Part shown: in pieces, positions 19,401 to 27,282 of the stretch
Numbering within the stretch: position 1 is the stretch's first letter
How the letters are laid out: each line of letters starts with the position of its first letter
Assembly (NCBI RefSeq): GCF_024297185.1
Contig: NZ_JANCTD010000008.1
Location: forward strand, 1-64,000
From: Lewinella sp. JB7
GTDB taxonomy: Bacteria; Bacteroidota; Bacteroidia; Chitinophagales; Saprospiraceae
Direction: 5' to 3'
DNA length: 64,000 nt
Notes under the pieces: generated by a model
Databases searched by the model: none
What the model was told of the DNA's origin: nothing
Seen by the model: only the letters and a program-made list of their open reading frames with translations
Position numbers and translations under genes: made by a program

Positions 19401-19505
19401 CACCGCATCGTCAACGAACGGGTGCCCGCGTATAACCGCATGATCCTGGAGCGGCAGGTGGAAGTCATTGCCGCCCCGCAGGGGAAGAAGGTGTCGCGAA
19501 AGTAG
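16413..19505 (+). CDS. Secreted BNR/Asp-box (VPS10/sortilin-like) beta-propeller protein
   Basis: A 1030-residue exported protein. Its signal peptide (LTLILLCCGLTVTAQ) is followed by at least eleven Asp-box repeats of the S-x-D-x-G-x-x-W type between residues ~60 and 690, for example QTKDGGQTW, RSTDGGKNW, KSTDGGDSW, VTRDNGETW and MSLDDGKNW. These build the blades of sialidase/sortilin-like propellers. After ~700 comes a beta-rich region, then a helical C-terminus (~860-1000). No glycosidase catalytic residues are recognisable, so the automatic label glycosyl hydrolase should be treated with care. Such proteins are common in Bacteroidota; a role in binding or peptide/glycan processing is only inferred. 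Confidence 0.88.
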   Translation: MRFLTLILLCCGLTVTAQEIDSSLYSSLEFRNIGPFRGGRSAAVTGVANKPNLYYFGAAGGGVWQTKDGGQTWTNISDGYFGGSIGAVTVAESNPNVIYVGGGEQTVRGNVSYGYGMWKTIDGGKSWEQIGLKDSRHIARVRVHPRDPDLVYAAVMGDLYKDTEERGVYRSTDGGKNWERILFANAGAGAVDLSMDPANPRVLFASTWKIRRTPYSLESGGEGSGLWKSTDGGDSWTEITGNKGLPKGIWGINGVAVSPVDGNRVYAIIENEKAGGVYVSNDGGETWSARSDDRALRQRAWYYTRIYADPQDIDGVYVMNVSYHHSTDGGRTFESNNAPHGDHHDLWIAPENNERMVIADDGGAQVSFDQGENWSTYHNQPTAQFYRVVTDNSFPYRIYGAQQDNSTVRIQHRTDGGTIGESDWEETAGGESAHIAPDPRNPDIVYGGSYGGFLTRYDHENNQVRAINVWPDNPMGYGAEGMKYRFQWNFPIFFSPNDPQALYTTSQHVHRSRDEGETWEIISPDLTRNEADKLKSSGGPITQDNTSVEYYATIFAATESNKEPGVIWTGSDDGLIHVTRDNGETWTDVTPKGAPKYIMWNSLDVDQRGNGGIYAAGTAYKTGDYAPYLYHSADYGKSWRRIDSGIQRDHFTRVLRQYPGNPDVLFAGTESGLYMSLDDGKNWRMFQQNMPIVPVTDLAIKDDNLIVATQGRSFWLVDDLTPLRQLKDVAADPDFHLFRPVDAWRMGGSSRTNRTSGQNHPGGVNFHLYLSEEVAKDTTPMVLSVLQDGDTIRSWSTAAKEKENKLELKSGGQVINWDLRYPDGVEVPGMILWWAGSGGPMALPGDYTVSFAYGERVQSQPFTIKADPRVQATEADRQAQFTFMKEVQDKTSEAHQVIIDLRKLRQQITDFQERIEDQELIDYGKEIVDALTEVEETLYQTKNRSGQDPLNYPIRLTNKLAHLNSLTGIGTYKPTAAAYQVKEELTAKIDAEIAEYHRIVNERVPAYNRMILERQVEVIAAPQGKKVSRK

Positions 19506-19522
19506 ATCCGGCCACCCCCTTC

Positions 19523-22500
19523 CTACCGCTTAATGAACGGTCGAACCGGTGTATCGCCGGCGGTGGTGACGGTACGGATGTAGTACGTTCCGGAGGGTAG
19601 CGCCCCGACGTCAACCGATGCCCGTAGCGGAAGGGAGCCGGTTTGGGTTACGGACCGCCGTATGAGCACGCGCCCGTAAGCGTCGAGCACCTGCACTTCC
19701 TCGATCCGTTCGGCACCCGGCCACTGCAGCGTTAGGCGGTCGGCGACCGGGTTCGGAAACAGGGTAGGCCTGGTACCCATAGAACGGACCGGTGGACCGC
19801 CGCTAAGGATTTGCGTGGCCGGTGCGGATGCACCACAGTTCGTGGCGGGTTCCCCCAGGCCGGTCGGCGGGGCGGTCGTAGGTCCCAGATACACTTTATC
19901 GAGTTCGGTTCCCGCTTCCCGGGGTGCTACCTCGATCGTGTGGTTGCCTGCCGCCAGGGACAGACTGACCGCCCGCCCGTCGTCAGCGACCTGCCGCCAC
20001 TCGAATCCACTGGTCAGGAGCTCCTTACCCTGAGCGTCGCGCCAGAACTTGATCCACGGTCCCCCGTCTACCCGCACCCAGAAGGAATTCTTGCCCGCGG
20101 CGCCGGGGGAGGGGGTATTGAGACGGAAATAGAGCGCGTAGGAGCCGCCGTCTTGGAGTGTCACCGGGAACGTAAGCAGATCCCCGCTCTGCGGCGTGGT
20201 AGGGGCGGGGTGGTTCTGGCTGCCGGGAAAGGAGACGAAGAGTCCGCGCGATGTCTGGGGGGATGAGCGGATCTGCCACCGGCTTCCGGTAGGAGTACAT
20301 TCGGCTTCCGCCCAGTGGCCGTTCGTATCCTCTGCCGGTGGTGGAGGTGGAGGAGGAGGCGGCGTGCCACAGTTTTGGACGATGCCGCCCGACCCGGCGG
20401 GGCGGGTGTCCTGGCCGGTAAGCAACAGCTTATCGAGCAGGGTTCCGTCCTCGCGGTAGGCAAAGTCAATGGTGACTTCCCCCGCGGAAAGAAAGAAGGG
20501 ACTTCCGAGCACTTCTCGCCAGTCGAATCCTCCGCCGGTTTGGAGACCATTCCACCACTTGATCCAGCTACCCCCGTTTATCCGCACCCAGAAGGAATCG
20601 TCCGCCCCGGAGGGGGCACTGACGCGGGCCCACAGGTGGTGCGGCCCGGCTTCCGCGACGTTCACCCGGTAGGATACGCGGTTAAGGGGATTATCTCCCG
20701 GAGAACTTGCGTAGGCATTAAGCCCTGCTTTTACGGTGACGTACGACCCACCTTCCGCGCGGCTGTCGGACACCGTATCCCAGTTGCCGCCGATCGTTCC
20801 GCACTCGGCCTCTAGCCAGAAATCCTTGTCGGTCCCGGGCGGCGGCGGCGGCGGCGGTGGGGGCGGCGGGGGCGGACCACCGTCTCCCACACGCAGGTTC
20901 ACGGTGAGGGTTGCCGTCGTGTATCCGCTCGCGAGCGCCCGTAGCGTGTGGGAATAGGCTCCGTCGCTCAATCCGCTGGTTTCGACCGTAAGCGCGATCT
21001 CGGTGAAGGATTCGCGGGCATACCCCGCGGTGCGGTCGATGCTCATCCAGGCGGGCAGGTCATCGACCGGAATGCGAAAGGCCGTCCCCTGCAATCCACT
21101 CAGGTCGGCCAGAACGACTTCAACGGTGCGCGAGGTTCCGGAGGCGAGGTCTAGGTCAAGGGTGGTGGGGTGGAAGGCAAGAGCGGGCTTCGTGACCGGC
21201 TTGAAGTCCTTGACCCGGGTGTCACTTACCGGGCTCCCCGTATTCGGCGATCCGCCGTTGAGTACGAACAGTTTTGCGTCGTACACCCGGGCGACGGGGG
21301 CCAGCAGGGGGACGGGAAGTTGCATATCGTCGAGCACGGTCCATTTGTTGGCAAGTGGATCATATTCCCATACGCCCTTGCCGCCGCTGTGGGATCCTCC
21401 GACCAGCAGGATTTTGCCGTCGTAGGCAAAGGTGCTCGGTTCGGTGTGCGACTGTATGCCGGGCATATCCGCCAGGCGGGTCCACTTATCGGTGAATGGA
21501 TCGTATACGTGGAGGTACTTCTGGTCCACGCCGCCCCCGCAACCGTCGTGCCCGTCCTGTCCGCCTACGGCGTAAAATTTCCCGCCGAGCACCACTGCGC
21601 CATAGTGGTTACGGGCCAGGGGCATGGGGGAGGTGGCGGTACGGTCCTGCCAGCCGGCGGCCGCGTCATCCAGGTCGTAGACGAGGTGTAGGTCTACGTC
21701 ACAGCTGGCGTTCTCGTCGAATCCGCCGATGTAGTGCAGCTTGTTCCCGATGCGGCCCAATCCGCCCCCGCCCCGCCGGGCCGGCAGTGGTGGGCCCGGG
21801 GACCAACGGTCCTCCGAAATATCGTAGATCCATACGGCATCGGTGACCGGTCCCGGATGGTCCCCCAGTCGGCCGCCCACGACCCAGACCTGGTCGTCGA
21901 CCAACGCGATCCCGTGATGGGTGACCGCGGTAGGCTTCCCGTCGTGGGTAGGCATGGGCTGCAGGTTCGTCCAGACGTTAGTGGCCGGATTATACTTCTG
22001 TACCACGTTAGCCATCTTGATGTGGGGGGCAAATCCGGTAAAGACGTAGAACTCCCCGGCGTATTCGACCACCCCGGTTTCCGAACGGGCTACGCCGGAG
22101 GTGCCGATGGTCGTCCAGCGATCGTAGCTCGTCGGGCCGTCGCCCCCGTAGCGGAATACTTCGAGGAACGTCTCCGCGGCGGTGATCTCCGTGCCCCCCC
22201 GGGTTTTGGAGCCGCCGGCAACGTAGACGGCATTGTCGTGTACGAGCGCCTGGGTGCCGTGGCGCCCGAGAACCAGGTCGGCGTCGCGTCGCCACTTTCC
22301 GGTCGTCGGATTGAGGATTTCCGTATGCGGAAGGGCGAGATTAGCGGGTGGGTTGTCGTCGATTTCACCGCCCAGGACCAGGAGTTCGTTGTTGATCACC
22401 GCGGTGGGGGCTCCGGCGCGTGCGGTCGGCAGATCGTCGGGCAGCTCATTTTCGGCGAGCCATTGCTCGGTGGTCAGGTCGAATACATCCACGGCCGTTT

Positions 22501-23209
22501 CCGTTTCGGAGAACGTACCGGCGGGGGTGCCGTATTTGGAGCGGCGTCCCCCGGCTACGTAGATCTTATCTCCGATCACTTCGGCGAAGAAATGGTCGCG
22601 GGCGTGGGGCGCGTCCGGCAGGGTAGTCCACTGGTCGGTGGCCGGATCGTACTTGTCCGTCCAACCGACGTTGGCAACCGTCACGCCGTCGTCCATATAG
22701 GCGCTGTGCCCGTTCCGGTTGCCGGCGACGAGGTAGAACACATCGTTGTACACGACGACGCCGCTGGATCCCCTGCGGCGGGCGGGTGGTATGGTGGACC
22801 CGGTTTGTAATTGATCCGTTTGCGGGTCGTAAATGAGAACGTTCGCCAGCGGATCCTCATTCGGGAACCCGCCCGTAAGCGCGCCGACCAGGTAGATTTT
22901 GCCGTCGTACGCACGTGCCTGCACGTGGTGGATGTTATTCAGACGGGTGCCGGTATTACTCCAGCTACCGCTTGCGGGATCGAACACCTGGATGGTCCGC
23001 TGCCCCCGGCCACCGACGAGGTAGAAAAGGTTTCCTACCCGTACGAAGGCTGACTCGTGGCGGGCCTCCGGATTGACGCCGGTGGTCTCCACCTGTGTCC
23101 ACGCTCCGTTACTCTGGGCGGAGCCGGGCGGGGAAGGGGCCAGGAAGAGGATGGTGCACAGGAGGGAGAGGAAAACCGGATGCGTTTTCCACGGAGCGGG
23201 ATGTACCAT
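19523..23209 (-). CDS. Secreted Kelch-repeat protein with CBM-like domains and T9SS sorting signal
   Basis: A 1228-residue surface or secreted protein. Signal peptide (FLSLLCTILFLAPSPPGSAQ), then repeated Kelch motifs (for example YVAGGRRSKYG, YAVGGQDGHDG) over ~35-680 forming one or two propellers, then an Ig-like segment. Two ~130-residue jelly-roll-like repeats start WLEAECG and WAEAECT, each preceded by a polyproline linker (near residues 778 and 949); they resemble CBM6/35 modules. The last ~75 residues (LFPNPVADRLTLQWPG to GTYYIRT) are a T9SS type A sorting domain. ATG 23209 is chosen at the signal peptide. The linkers are encoded by slippage-prone GGC/GGT repeats. Confidence 0.88.
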   Translation of the reverse strand: MVHPAPWKTHPVFLSLLCTILFLAPSPPGSAQSNGAWTQVETTGVNPEARHESAFVRVGNLFYLVGGRGQRTIQVFDPASGSWSNTGTRLNNIHHVQARAYDGKIYLVGALTGGFPNEDPLANVLIYDPQTDQLQTGSTIPPARRRGSSGVVVYNDVFYLVAGNRNGHSAYMDDGVTVANVGWTDKYDPATDQWTTLPDAPHARDHFFAEVIGDKIYVAGGRRSKYGTPAGTFSETETAVDVFDLTTEQWLAENELPDDLPTARAGAPTAVINNELLVLGGEIDDNPPANLALPHTEILNPTTGKWRRDADLVLGRHGTQALVHDNAVYVAGGSKTRGGTEITAAETFLEVFRYGGDGPTSYDRWTTIGTSGVARSETGVVEYAGEFYVFTGFAPHIKMANVVQKYNPATNVWTNLQPMPTHDGKPTAVTHHGIALVDDQVWVVGGRLGDHPGPVTDAVWIYDISEDRWSPGPPLPARRGGGGLGRIGNKLHYIGGFDENASCDVDLHLVYDLDDAAAGWQDRTATSPMPLARNHYGAVVLGGKFYAVGGQDGHDGCGGGVDQKYLHVYDPFTDKWTRLADMPGIQSHTEPSTFAYDGKILLVGGSHSGGKGVWEYDPLANKWTVLDDMQLPVPLLAPVARVYDAKLFVLNGGSPNTGSPVSDTRVKDFKPVTKPALAFHPTTLDLDLASGTSRTVEVVLADLSGLQGTAFRIPVDDLPAWMSIDRTAGYARESFTEIALTVETSGLSDGAYSHTLRALASGYTTATLTVNLRVGDGGPPPPPPPPPPPPPGTDKDFWLEAECGTIGGNWDTVSDSRAEGGSYVTVKAGLNAYASSPGDNPLNRVSYRVNVAEAGPHHLWARVSAPSGADDSFWVRINGGSWIKWWNGLQTGGGFDWREVLGSPFFLSAGEVTIDFAYREDGTLLDKLLLTGQDTRPAGSGGIVQNCGTPPPPPPPPPAEDTNGHWAEAECTPTGSRWQIRSSPQTSRGLFVSFPGSQNHPAPTTPQSGDLLTFPVTLQDGGSYALYFRLNTPSPGAAGKNSFWVRVDGGPWIKFWRDAQGKELLTSGFEWRQVADDGRAVSLSLAAGNHTIEVAPREAGTELDKVYLGPTTAPPTGLGEPATNCGASAPATQILSGGPPVRSMGTRPTLFPNPVADRLTLQWPGAERIEEVQVLDAYGRVLIRRSVTQTGSLPLRASVDVGALPSGTYYIRTVTTAGDTPVRPFIKR

Positions 23210-23342
23210 AGCGGGATAGCGTGGTTGTTCTAGTGGGAGGTCAGGTCCGAAAGCAATTACGCCATTCAATATAATCCATCACAACCAAATGCTGCGATGC
23301 GCCGGACGAAAATCTCACCCACGCGCTATGCGCCGCACGTCG

Positions 23343-24548
23343 CTAGTCCCCGATCGCCTGGTATACCATCTGCCGCATCATATCCGAATGATGACCCGAA
23401 TAGGGGGAGCGCTGGGACAGCAGGATAGAAATCAGGTTCTCTTTAGGGTCGACGAAAAAGTACGTGCAATAGGCCCCGCTCCAGTAGTACTGTCCCTCCG
23501 AGCCCAGCACGTTGGTGGCCGCTACGTCGGTGACCACGCCGAAACCGAGTCCGAAGCCCCAGCCGTTGCCGATCAGGTCGCCGACGTGATTGGCGGTCAT
23601 CATTTCTACTGTTTTCCGGCTCAGGTAGCGACGTCCGTCCAGCTCTCCCTCGTTGAGAAGCATGCGGCAGAATTGGAGGTAATCGCGGGCGGTGGAGTAC
23701 AGGCCGTGGGTGCCTCCGTAGATCGCGTTGCCGCTACTGGGCAGCTGCATCCTCGCGACGCTGAGCTTATCGTCGTTGAATTCGTGATTGGTGACCAGGC
23801 GCGCGGTATTCTGAGCGGGAATATTGTAGCCCGTATCCTCCATACCCAGGGGATCGAAAAGACGCTCCTGCAGGAAATCCGCGGTCGTCATGCCCGAAAA
23901 CACTTCGATGAGGCGCGACAGGATATCCGGGGAAGCGCTGTAGTACCACTTCGTGCCCGGCTGGGCGACGAGGGGCAGTCCGGCCAGGGTAGTGACGCGG
24001 GCCGCAATATCCGCCTGGGGCCGGAAGTAGAGGGCCCCGGCGATCTCGTTATCGAGTTTCGTGCCGCTGAGCCCGTGGGAAAAGCCGGCGGTGTGAGAGA
24101 GCACTTGCTCGATGGTGATTTCGCTTTCCGCCGGGTCGGTGGCGACCGCGACGCCCGAACTGTCGTTGCGGGCCACGCGCAGTTCTTTGAATTCCGGCAG
24201 GTACCGGGACACCTTATCGTTGAGTTGAAAATGGCCCTCCTCGTACAGCATCATGAAGGCTACGCTTACGATCGGTTTGGTCATGGACATAAGGTGAAAG
24301 ATCCGATCCTTGTCCAGCTGCGCGCCGGTGTTCAGGTCCGCCTGACCCATTACTTGGTGGTAGCCGATTTCGCCGTTACGGTAGATCAGAGCTTCGGCCA
24401 TCGGGATCCGCCCGGCTTCGATTTCCTCCCGTATCCAGTCGCCGTACCGTTCCAGGCCTGCTTCCGAGAGCCCTGCCGTAGCCGTTTGTTGCGCGGACGC
24501 GGGAGCAATGAAGAGCAGGAGGAGCAAGCCGGACAGGTAGGGGCGCAT
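23343..24548 (-). CDS. Secreted serine hydrolase (class C beta-lactamase-like)
   Basis: A 401-residue exported protein of the beta-lactamase/esterase EstB fold. Signal peptide LSGLLLLLFIAPASAQ. The SxxK nucleophile motif is SMTK (Ser88, Lys91). The second motif YxN reads YSA near residue 205 (KWYYSASPDI), as in many esterase-type members, and LIGNGWGFGLGFGV lies near the usual third-motif region. It is more likely an esterase or D-aminopeptidase than a resistance beta-lactamase; the substrate is unknown. It stands alone, downstream of rplT and its terminator. Confidence 0.88.
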   Translation of the reverse strand: MRPYLSGLLLLLFIAPASAQQTATAGLSEAGLERYGDWIREEIEAGRIPMAEALIYRNGEIGYHQVMGQADLNTGAQLDKDRIFHLMSMTKPIVSVAFMMLYEEGHFQLNDKVSRYLPEFKELRVARNDSSGVAVATDPAESEITIEQVLSHTAGFSHGLSGTKLDNEIAGALYFRPQADIAARVTTLAGLPLVAQPGTKWYYSASPDILSRLIEVFSGMTTADFLQERLFDPLGMEDTGYNIPAQNTARLVTNHEFNDDKLSVARMQLPSSGNAIYGGTHGLYSTARDYLQFCRMLLNEGELDGRRYLSRKTVEMMTANHVGDLIGNGWGFGLGFGVVTDVAATNVLGSEGQYYWSGAYCTYFFVDPKENLISILLSQRSPYSGHHSDMMRQMVYQAIGD

Positions 24549-24618
24549 GGAAGCATCGATTTATGGGGGGAAGGGTAAATTTTGCTAAATATAGCATACA
24601 CCTCCCTGGAGAGGTCCC

Positions 24619-24658
24619 CAAAAAACGAAGCCCCGCCGATCATTGATCGGCGGGGCTT
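24619..24658 (-). terminator. Terminator of the rpmI-rplT operon
   Basis: A 15-bp inverted repeat (AAGCCCCGCCGATCA at 24628-24642 with its complement at 24644-24658) is followed on the minus strand by CG and a T run. It lies 30 nt after the rplT stop. Confidence 0.9.
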
Positions 24659-24689
24659 GCGGAAACCGGGGGCCGTGGCTCGCGTCCGG

Positions 24690-25037
24690 TTACTTGTTTA
24701 CGCTGTTCACGACGGCGGTGAAGGCAGCGGGGTGGTGCATGGCCAGATCGGCCAGGACCTTACGGTTAAGACCAACGCCGGCGGTGCTCAGGCCGTGCAT
24801 GAGACGGCTGTAGGTGGTGCCGTTCTGGCGGGCGGCGGCGTTGATACGGGCGATCCACAACCGGCGGAACACGCGCTTTTTGTTGCGGCGGTCGCGGTAG
24901 GCGTAATTGAGGCCCTTATCGACGGCGTTTTTGGCTACGGTGTAGACTTTGGAGCGGGCGCCGAAGTAACCCTTGGCGGCTTTGAGGATGCGTTTGCGGC
25001 GCGCGCGGCTGGCAACCGCATTAACTGAACGTGGCAT
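24690..25037 (-). CDS. rplT: 50S ribosomal protein L20
   Basis: A 115-residue L20 of normal length, beginning [19 protein letters not shown]. It contains [20 protein letters not shown], the conserved 23S-binding helix. It nucleates early assembly of the 50S subunit. It lies 67 nt downstream of rpmI. In many Bacteroidota infC precedes rpmI; it is absent here. Confidence 0.98.
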   Translation of the reverse strand: MPRSVNAVASRARRKRILKAAKGYFGARSKVYTVAKNAVDKGLNYAYRDRRNKKRVFRRLWIARINAAARQNGTTYSRLMHGLSTAGVGLNRKVLADLAMHHPAAFTAVVNSVNK

Positions 25038-25104
25038 AATACTTGGTTTTAGTACAGCACGGAGACCGGTAGTGGTACTTTGGGCCCGTACTCTCGTTAA
25101 AAAA

Positions 25105-25299
25105 TTACTTACACAAAAGGCGCTTGATGCGCTTCTCGTCGGCCTCGGAAACCAGGGCGCCGTCGCGCAGACGGAGTTTGGCTTTCTTGGACTTGTTGCG
25201 CATCATGTGCGATGTGTAAGCCTGGAAACGCTTCACCTTACCGGTACCGGTAATCTTGAAGCGCTTCTTTGCACTGCTGTGCGTTTTCATCTTAGGCAT
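25105..25299 (-). CDS. rpmI: 50S ribosomal protein L35
   Basis: A 64-residue L35 beginning [20 protein letters not shown] and ending IKRLLCK. The start at 25299 is set by the conserved N-terminus; the frame is open further upstream but crosses the promoter. A TACCTTTG box 25 nt upstream suggests rpmI-rplT is transcribed from its own promoter. Confidence 0.98.
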   Translation of the reverse strand: MPKMKTHSSAKKRFKITGTGKVKRFQAYTSHMMRNKSKKAKLRLRDGALVSEADEKRIKRLLCK

Positions 25300-25324
25300 G
25301 GCACCGTTTTTTACAAATGGAGCG

Positions 25325-25332
25325 CAAAGGTA
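25325..25332 (-). promoter_or_regulatory. -7 promoter element of rpmI-rplT
   Basis: Minus-strand TACCTTTG, a full match to TAnnTTTG, 25 nt upstream of the rpmI ATG. AT-rich short repeats (ATTTACAA) lie just upstream. Confidence 0.6.
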
Positions 25333-25396
25333 GGACATTAATTTACAATTTACAATTCGGGAAGGGAGCATTTCCACTTGTCCGTGCCGCATGTCC

Positions 25397-25403
25397 TACC
25401 TTG
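25397..25403 (+). promoter_or_regulatory. Putative -7 promoter element (near-leaderless)
   Basis: TACCTTG ends 5 nt before the ATG at 25409. If transcription starts at the usual distance from a -7 box, the mRNA would begin at or next to the start codon. Confidence 0.5.
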
Positions 25404-25408
25404 CCCCG

Positions 25409-25813
25409 ATGAAGCAACGCATTGCCCAGTTCGCCCTGGTGGTGGACGACTACGATACCGCCATTGCCTTCTACGTCGATATCCTCGGATTCGAATTGCT
25501 GGAAGACACCGAACTCACCCCCGAAAAGCGGTGGGTGCGGGTACGGCCGCGGGGTACGGCGGCCGGGGCGGCCATCCTGTTGGCCAGGGCGAAGAACGAA
25601 GCGGAGCTAGCGGCGGTCGGGAATCAGACCGGCGGCCGGGTGTTTCTGTTTCTGGAAACGGACGACTTCGAGCGCGACTACCAGCGGTTGCTGAAGTACG
25701 ACGTGACCATTGTCCGGGAAAAGTCGGTGGAGGACTACGGGACGGTGGCCGTCTTCGCTGATCTCTACGGTAACCTCTGGGATCTGATCCAGCGGCCGGT
25801 CGGCACGGCCTAG
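25409..25813 (+). CDS. Glyoxalase/bleomycin-resistance-fold (VOC) protein
   Basis: A 134-residue VOC-superfamily protein. It starts MKQRIAQFALVVDDYDTAIAFY, the typical first beta-alpha unit, and ends VFADLYGNLWDLIQRP, the last strands with the family D-x-x-G-N-x-x-(D/E) signature. Members are metal-dependent lyases, dioxygenases or binding proteins; the substrate is unknown. The His that usually binds metal in the first strand is replaced (FALVVD), while the terminal acidic residue is kept. ATG at 25409 is chosen over 25391, which would place the promoter-like box inside the gene. Confidence 0.85.
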   Translation: MKQRIAQFALVVDDYDTAIAFYVDILGFELLEDTELTPEKRWVRVRPRGTAAGAAILLARAKNEAELAAVGNQTGGRVFLFLETDDFERDYQRLLKYDVTIVREKSVEDYGTVAVFADLYGNLWDLIQRPVGTA

Positions 25814-25823
25814 CCCGATCACC

Positions 25824-25830
25824 TATCTTG
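25824..25830 (+). promoter_or_regulatory. Putative -7 promoter element (near-leaderless)
   Basis: TATCTTG, 5 nt before the ATG at 25836 and 10 nt after the glyoxalase stop. The spacing equals that of the preceding gene, so an independent, almost leaderless transcript is plausible. Confidence 0.5.
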
Positions 25831-25835
25831 CGGGT

Positions 25836-26534
25836 ATGAAGCTGATCTTACTCCTGCTTACGGTTTGCACGTTTTCCCTCCACGCCCAGTTTAATCGCGG
25901 CAGCATCGATCTGGGAAGGGATTCCATGCACTACCTGGTTTACTATCCGGCGGGCTACGATACCTCCACCCAGGATTATCCACTCGTGCTTTTCCTGCAC
26001 GGGGGAGGGGAGGGCGGCCGCGATCTGGAGAAGGTCAAACGTCACGGTCCGCCGAAACGGATTGCCGCCGGAACGGAATTTCCCTTCATCCTGCTGGCTC
26101 CCCAGAATCGATTCGAGCGTGGATTCTGGGATAACGTCGGATTGGGCTACCTACTCGACGACTTCATGGCCGCGAACCGGGTGGACACCAACCGGGTCTA
26201 CCTCACCGGACTGAGCCGGGGCGGCTTCGCCGCCTGGACGCTGGCCATGCACACACCGCAGCGGTTTGCCGCCCTGGTTCCCGTCTGCGGAGCGGTGGCG
26301 CATTCCTACGATACGTGGATTCCGGATGATCTGCCGATCTGGGTGCACCACGGTACGGAGGACGAATTGATTCACCCGAGTGAATCCGTGGATATGATCG
26401 AGAATTTGCAGCGCAAGCAGATGACTCCGAAACCTAAGCTGACGCTGTACGAGGGGGTGGGGCATAATGCCTGGGATCCGGCCTACGACGACCCCGAGCT
26501 TTACGCGTGGATGCTGGCCCAACGGCGACAGTGA
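25836..26534 (+). CDS. Secreted alpha/beta hydrolase (PHB-depolymerase/feruloyl-esterase-like)
   Basis: A 232-residue exported esterase. Signal peptide LILLLLTVCTFSLHAQ. The oxyanion region is LVLFLHGGGEGG. The nucleophile is Ser127 in GLSRGG, the acid is probably Asp176 in HHGTEDELIHPSES and the base His210 in GVGHNAWDPAY. This arrangement is typical of small predicted peptidases/LpqC-like esterases in Bacteroidota. The substrate is unknown. It is convergent with the uridine kinase gene, with 28 nt between stops. Confidence 0.88.
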   Translation: MKLILLLLTVCTFSLHAQFNRGSIDLGRDSMHYLVYYPAGYDTSTQDYPLVLFLHGGGEGGRDLEKVKRHGPPKRIAAGTEFPFILLAPQNRFERGFWDNVGLGYLLDDFMAANRVDTNRVYLTGLSRGGFAAWTLAMHTPQRFAALVPVCGAVAHSYDTWIPDDLPIWVHHGTEDELIHPSESVDMIENLQRKQMTPKPKLTLYEGVGHNAWDPAYDDPELYAWMLAQRRQ

Positions 26535-26562
26535 CTTCGTTGCTCCCGCGCGCCGCCGCTCC

Positions 26563-27186
26563 TTATTCCGCGCCGATTTTCTTTTCCACGAAGGCCCGCA
26601 CGACGGCCAGTCCCATGTTGAAGTCGGTATTATTGTTGACGATGATGTCGGCCCGCTCCATATGGGGCTGCACGTACTTTTCGTAGGCGGGCAGGACGTG
26701 GTGTTCGTAGCGGTAGAGGACATCGTCGAGCGGATAATTGCGTTCCACCCGGTCGCGTTTGATGCGGCGCACCACCTTAAGGTTGTCCTTGGCGTGAAGA
26801 AAGAGCTTCAGGTCGAGCAGCTTGCGGAGTTCCTTGTAGTGGAATACGAAGAGCCCCTCCACGATAATCACCGGTGCCGGTTCGAAGGTGAGCATGCGTG
26901 GGGTGGCCAGTTCATTATTAAAAACGTACTCCTCCCGTTGCACCGTTTGTCCGTCCAGCAGCCGCTTCAGGTCGCGGACGAACTGTTTACGGTAGATCGA
27001 GGCGGGGCGATCGAAGTTATGCACGCCGCTGTCGTCTTTTTCCTGTTTCTCGCGGGGCACGTAGTAGTCGTCCATGCTCAGCAGACACACTTTCTCCGCG
27101 GGGAGGCCCGCCCGAAGCTGCCGAATGAAGGTGGTCTTACCGGAGCCACTGCCGCCCGTGATGCCGATGAGGAAGGGTTTTGCCAT
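26563..27186 (-). CDS. udk: Uridine kinase
   Basis: A 207-residue P-loop kinase of the uridine/cytidine kinase family. Walker A is GITGGSGSGKTT near residue 8, followed by LSMDDYY with the conserved acidic pair and FDRPAS. PVIIVEGLFVFH is the typical core strand, and RRIKRDRVER is the lid. It phosphorylates uridine/cytidine for pyrimidine salvage in the cytoplasm. It is divergent from a nucleoside transporter gene, which supports the role. A TACCTTC box lies 9 nt upstream. Confidence 0.92.
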   Translation of the reverse strand: MAKPFLIGITGGSGSGKTTFIRQLRAGLPAEKVCLLSMDDYYVPREKQEKDDSGVHNFDRPASIYRKQFVRDLKRLLDGQTVQREEYVFNNELATPRMLTFEPAPVIIVEGLFVFHYKELRKLLDLKLFLHAKDNLKVVRRIKRDRVERNYPLDDVLYRYEHHVLPAYEKYVQPHMERADIIVNNNTDFNMGLAVVRAFVEKKIGAE

Positions 27187-27195
27187 ACGGGGGGC

Positions 27196-27262
27196 GAAGG
27201 TAGGGAGGATATGTGGATGAGAGGAGGAGTGGATGGGGGGATGATTGGATATACCTACCTTG
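27196..27262. promoter_or_regulatory. Divergent promoter region, uridine kinase / nucleoside transporter
   Basis: On the minus strand TACCTTC (27196-27202) precedes udk by 9 nt. On the plus strand TACCTTG (27256-27262) precedes the transporter ATG by 20 nt. The two boxes face away from each other within about 70 nt, so the genes are probably co-regulated. Confidence 0.5.
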
Positions 27263-27282
27263 CGGCCTACCCAATCAAAGCC

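Noticed and set aside
16398-19403. A 1001-residue open frame on the minus strand opposite the BNR-repeat gene
   Set aside because: It is antisense to a clear repeat protein and its Gly/Val/Asp-rich translation has no domain. Long antisense frames are expected in this GC-rich codon pattern.
23289-24578. A 429-residue plus-strand frame opposite the serine hydrolase
   Set aside because: The minus strand carries a signal peptide and the SxxK motif; the plus frame has no recognisable features and crosses the hydrolase on both sides.
26467-27282. Upstream in-frame extension of the nucleoside transporter
   Set aside because: It is only antisense to the uridine kinase gene; a -7 box precedes the ATG at 27283, which begins the first helix of the family.
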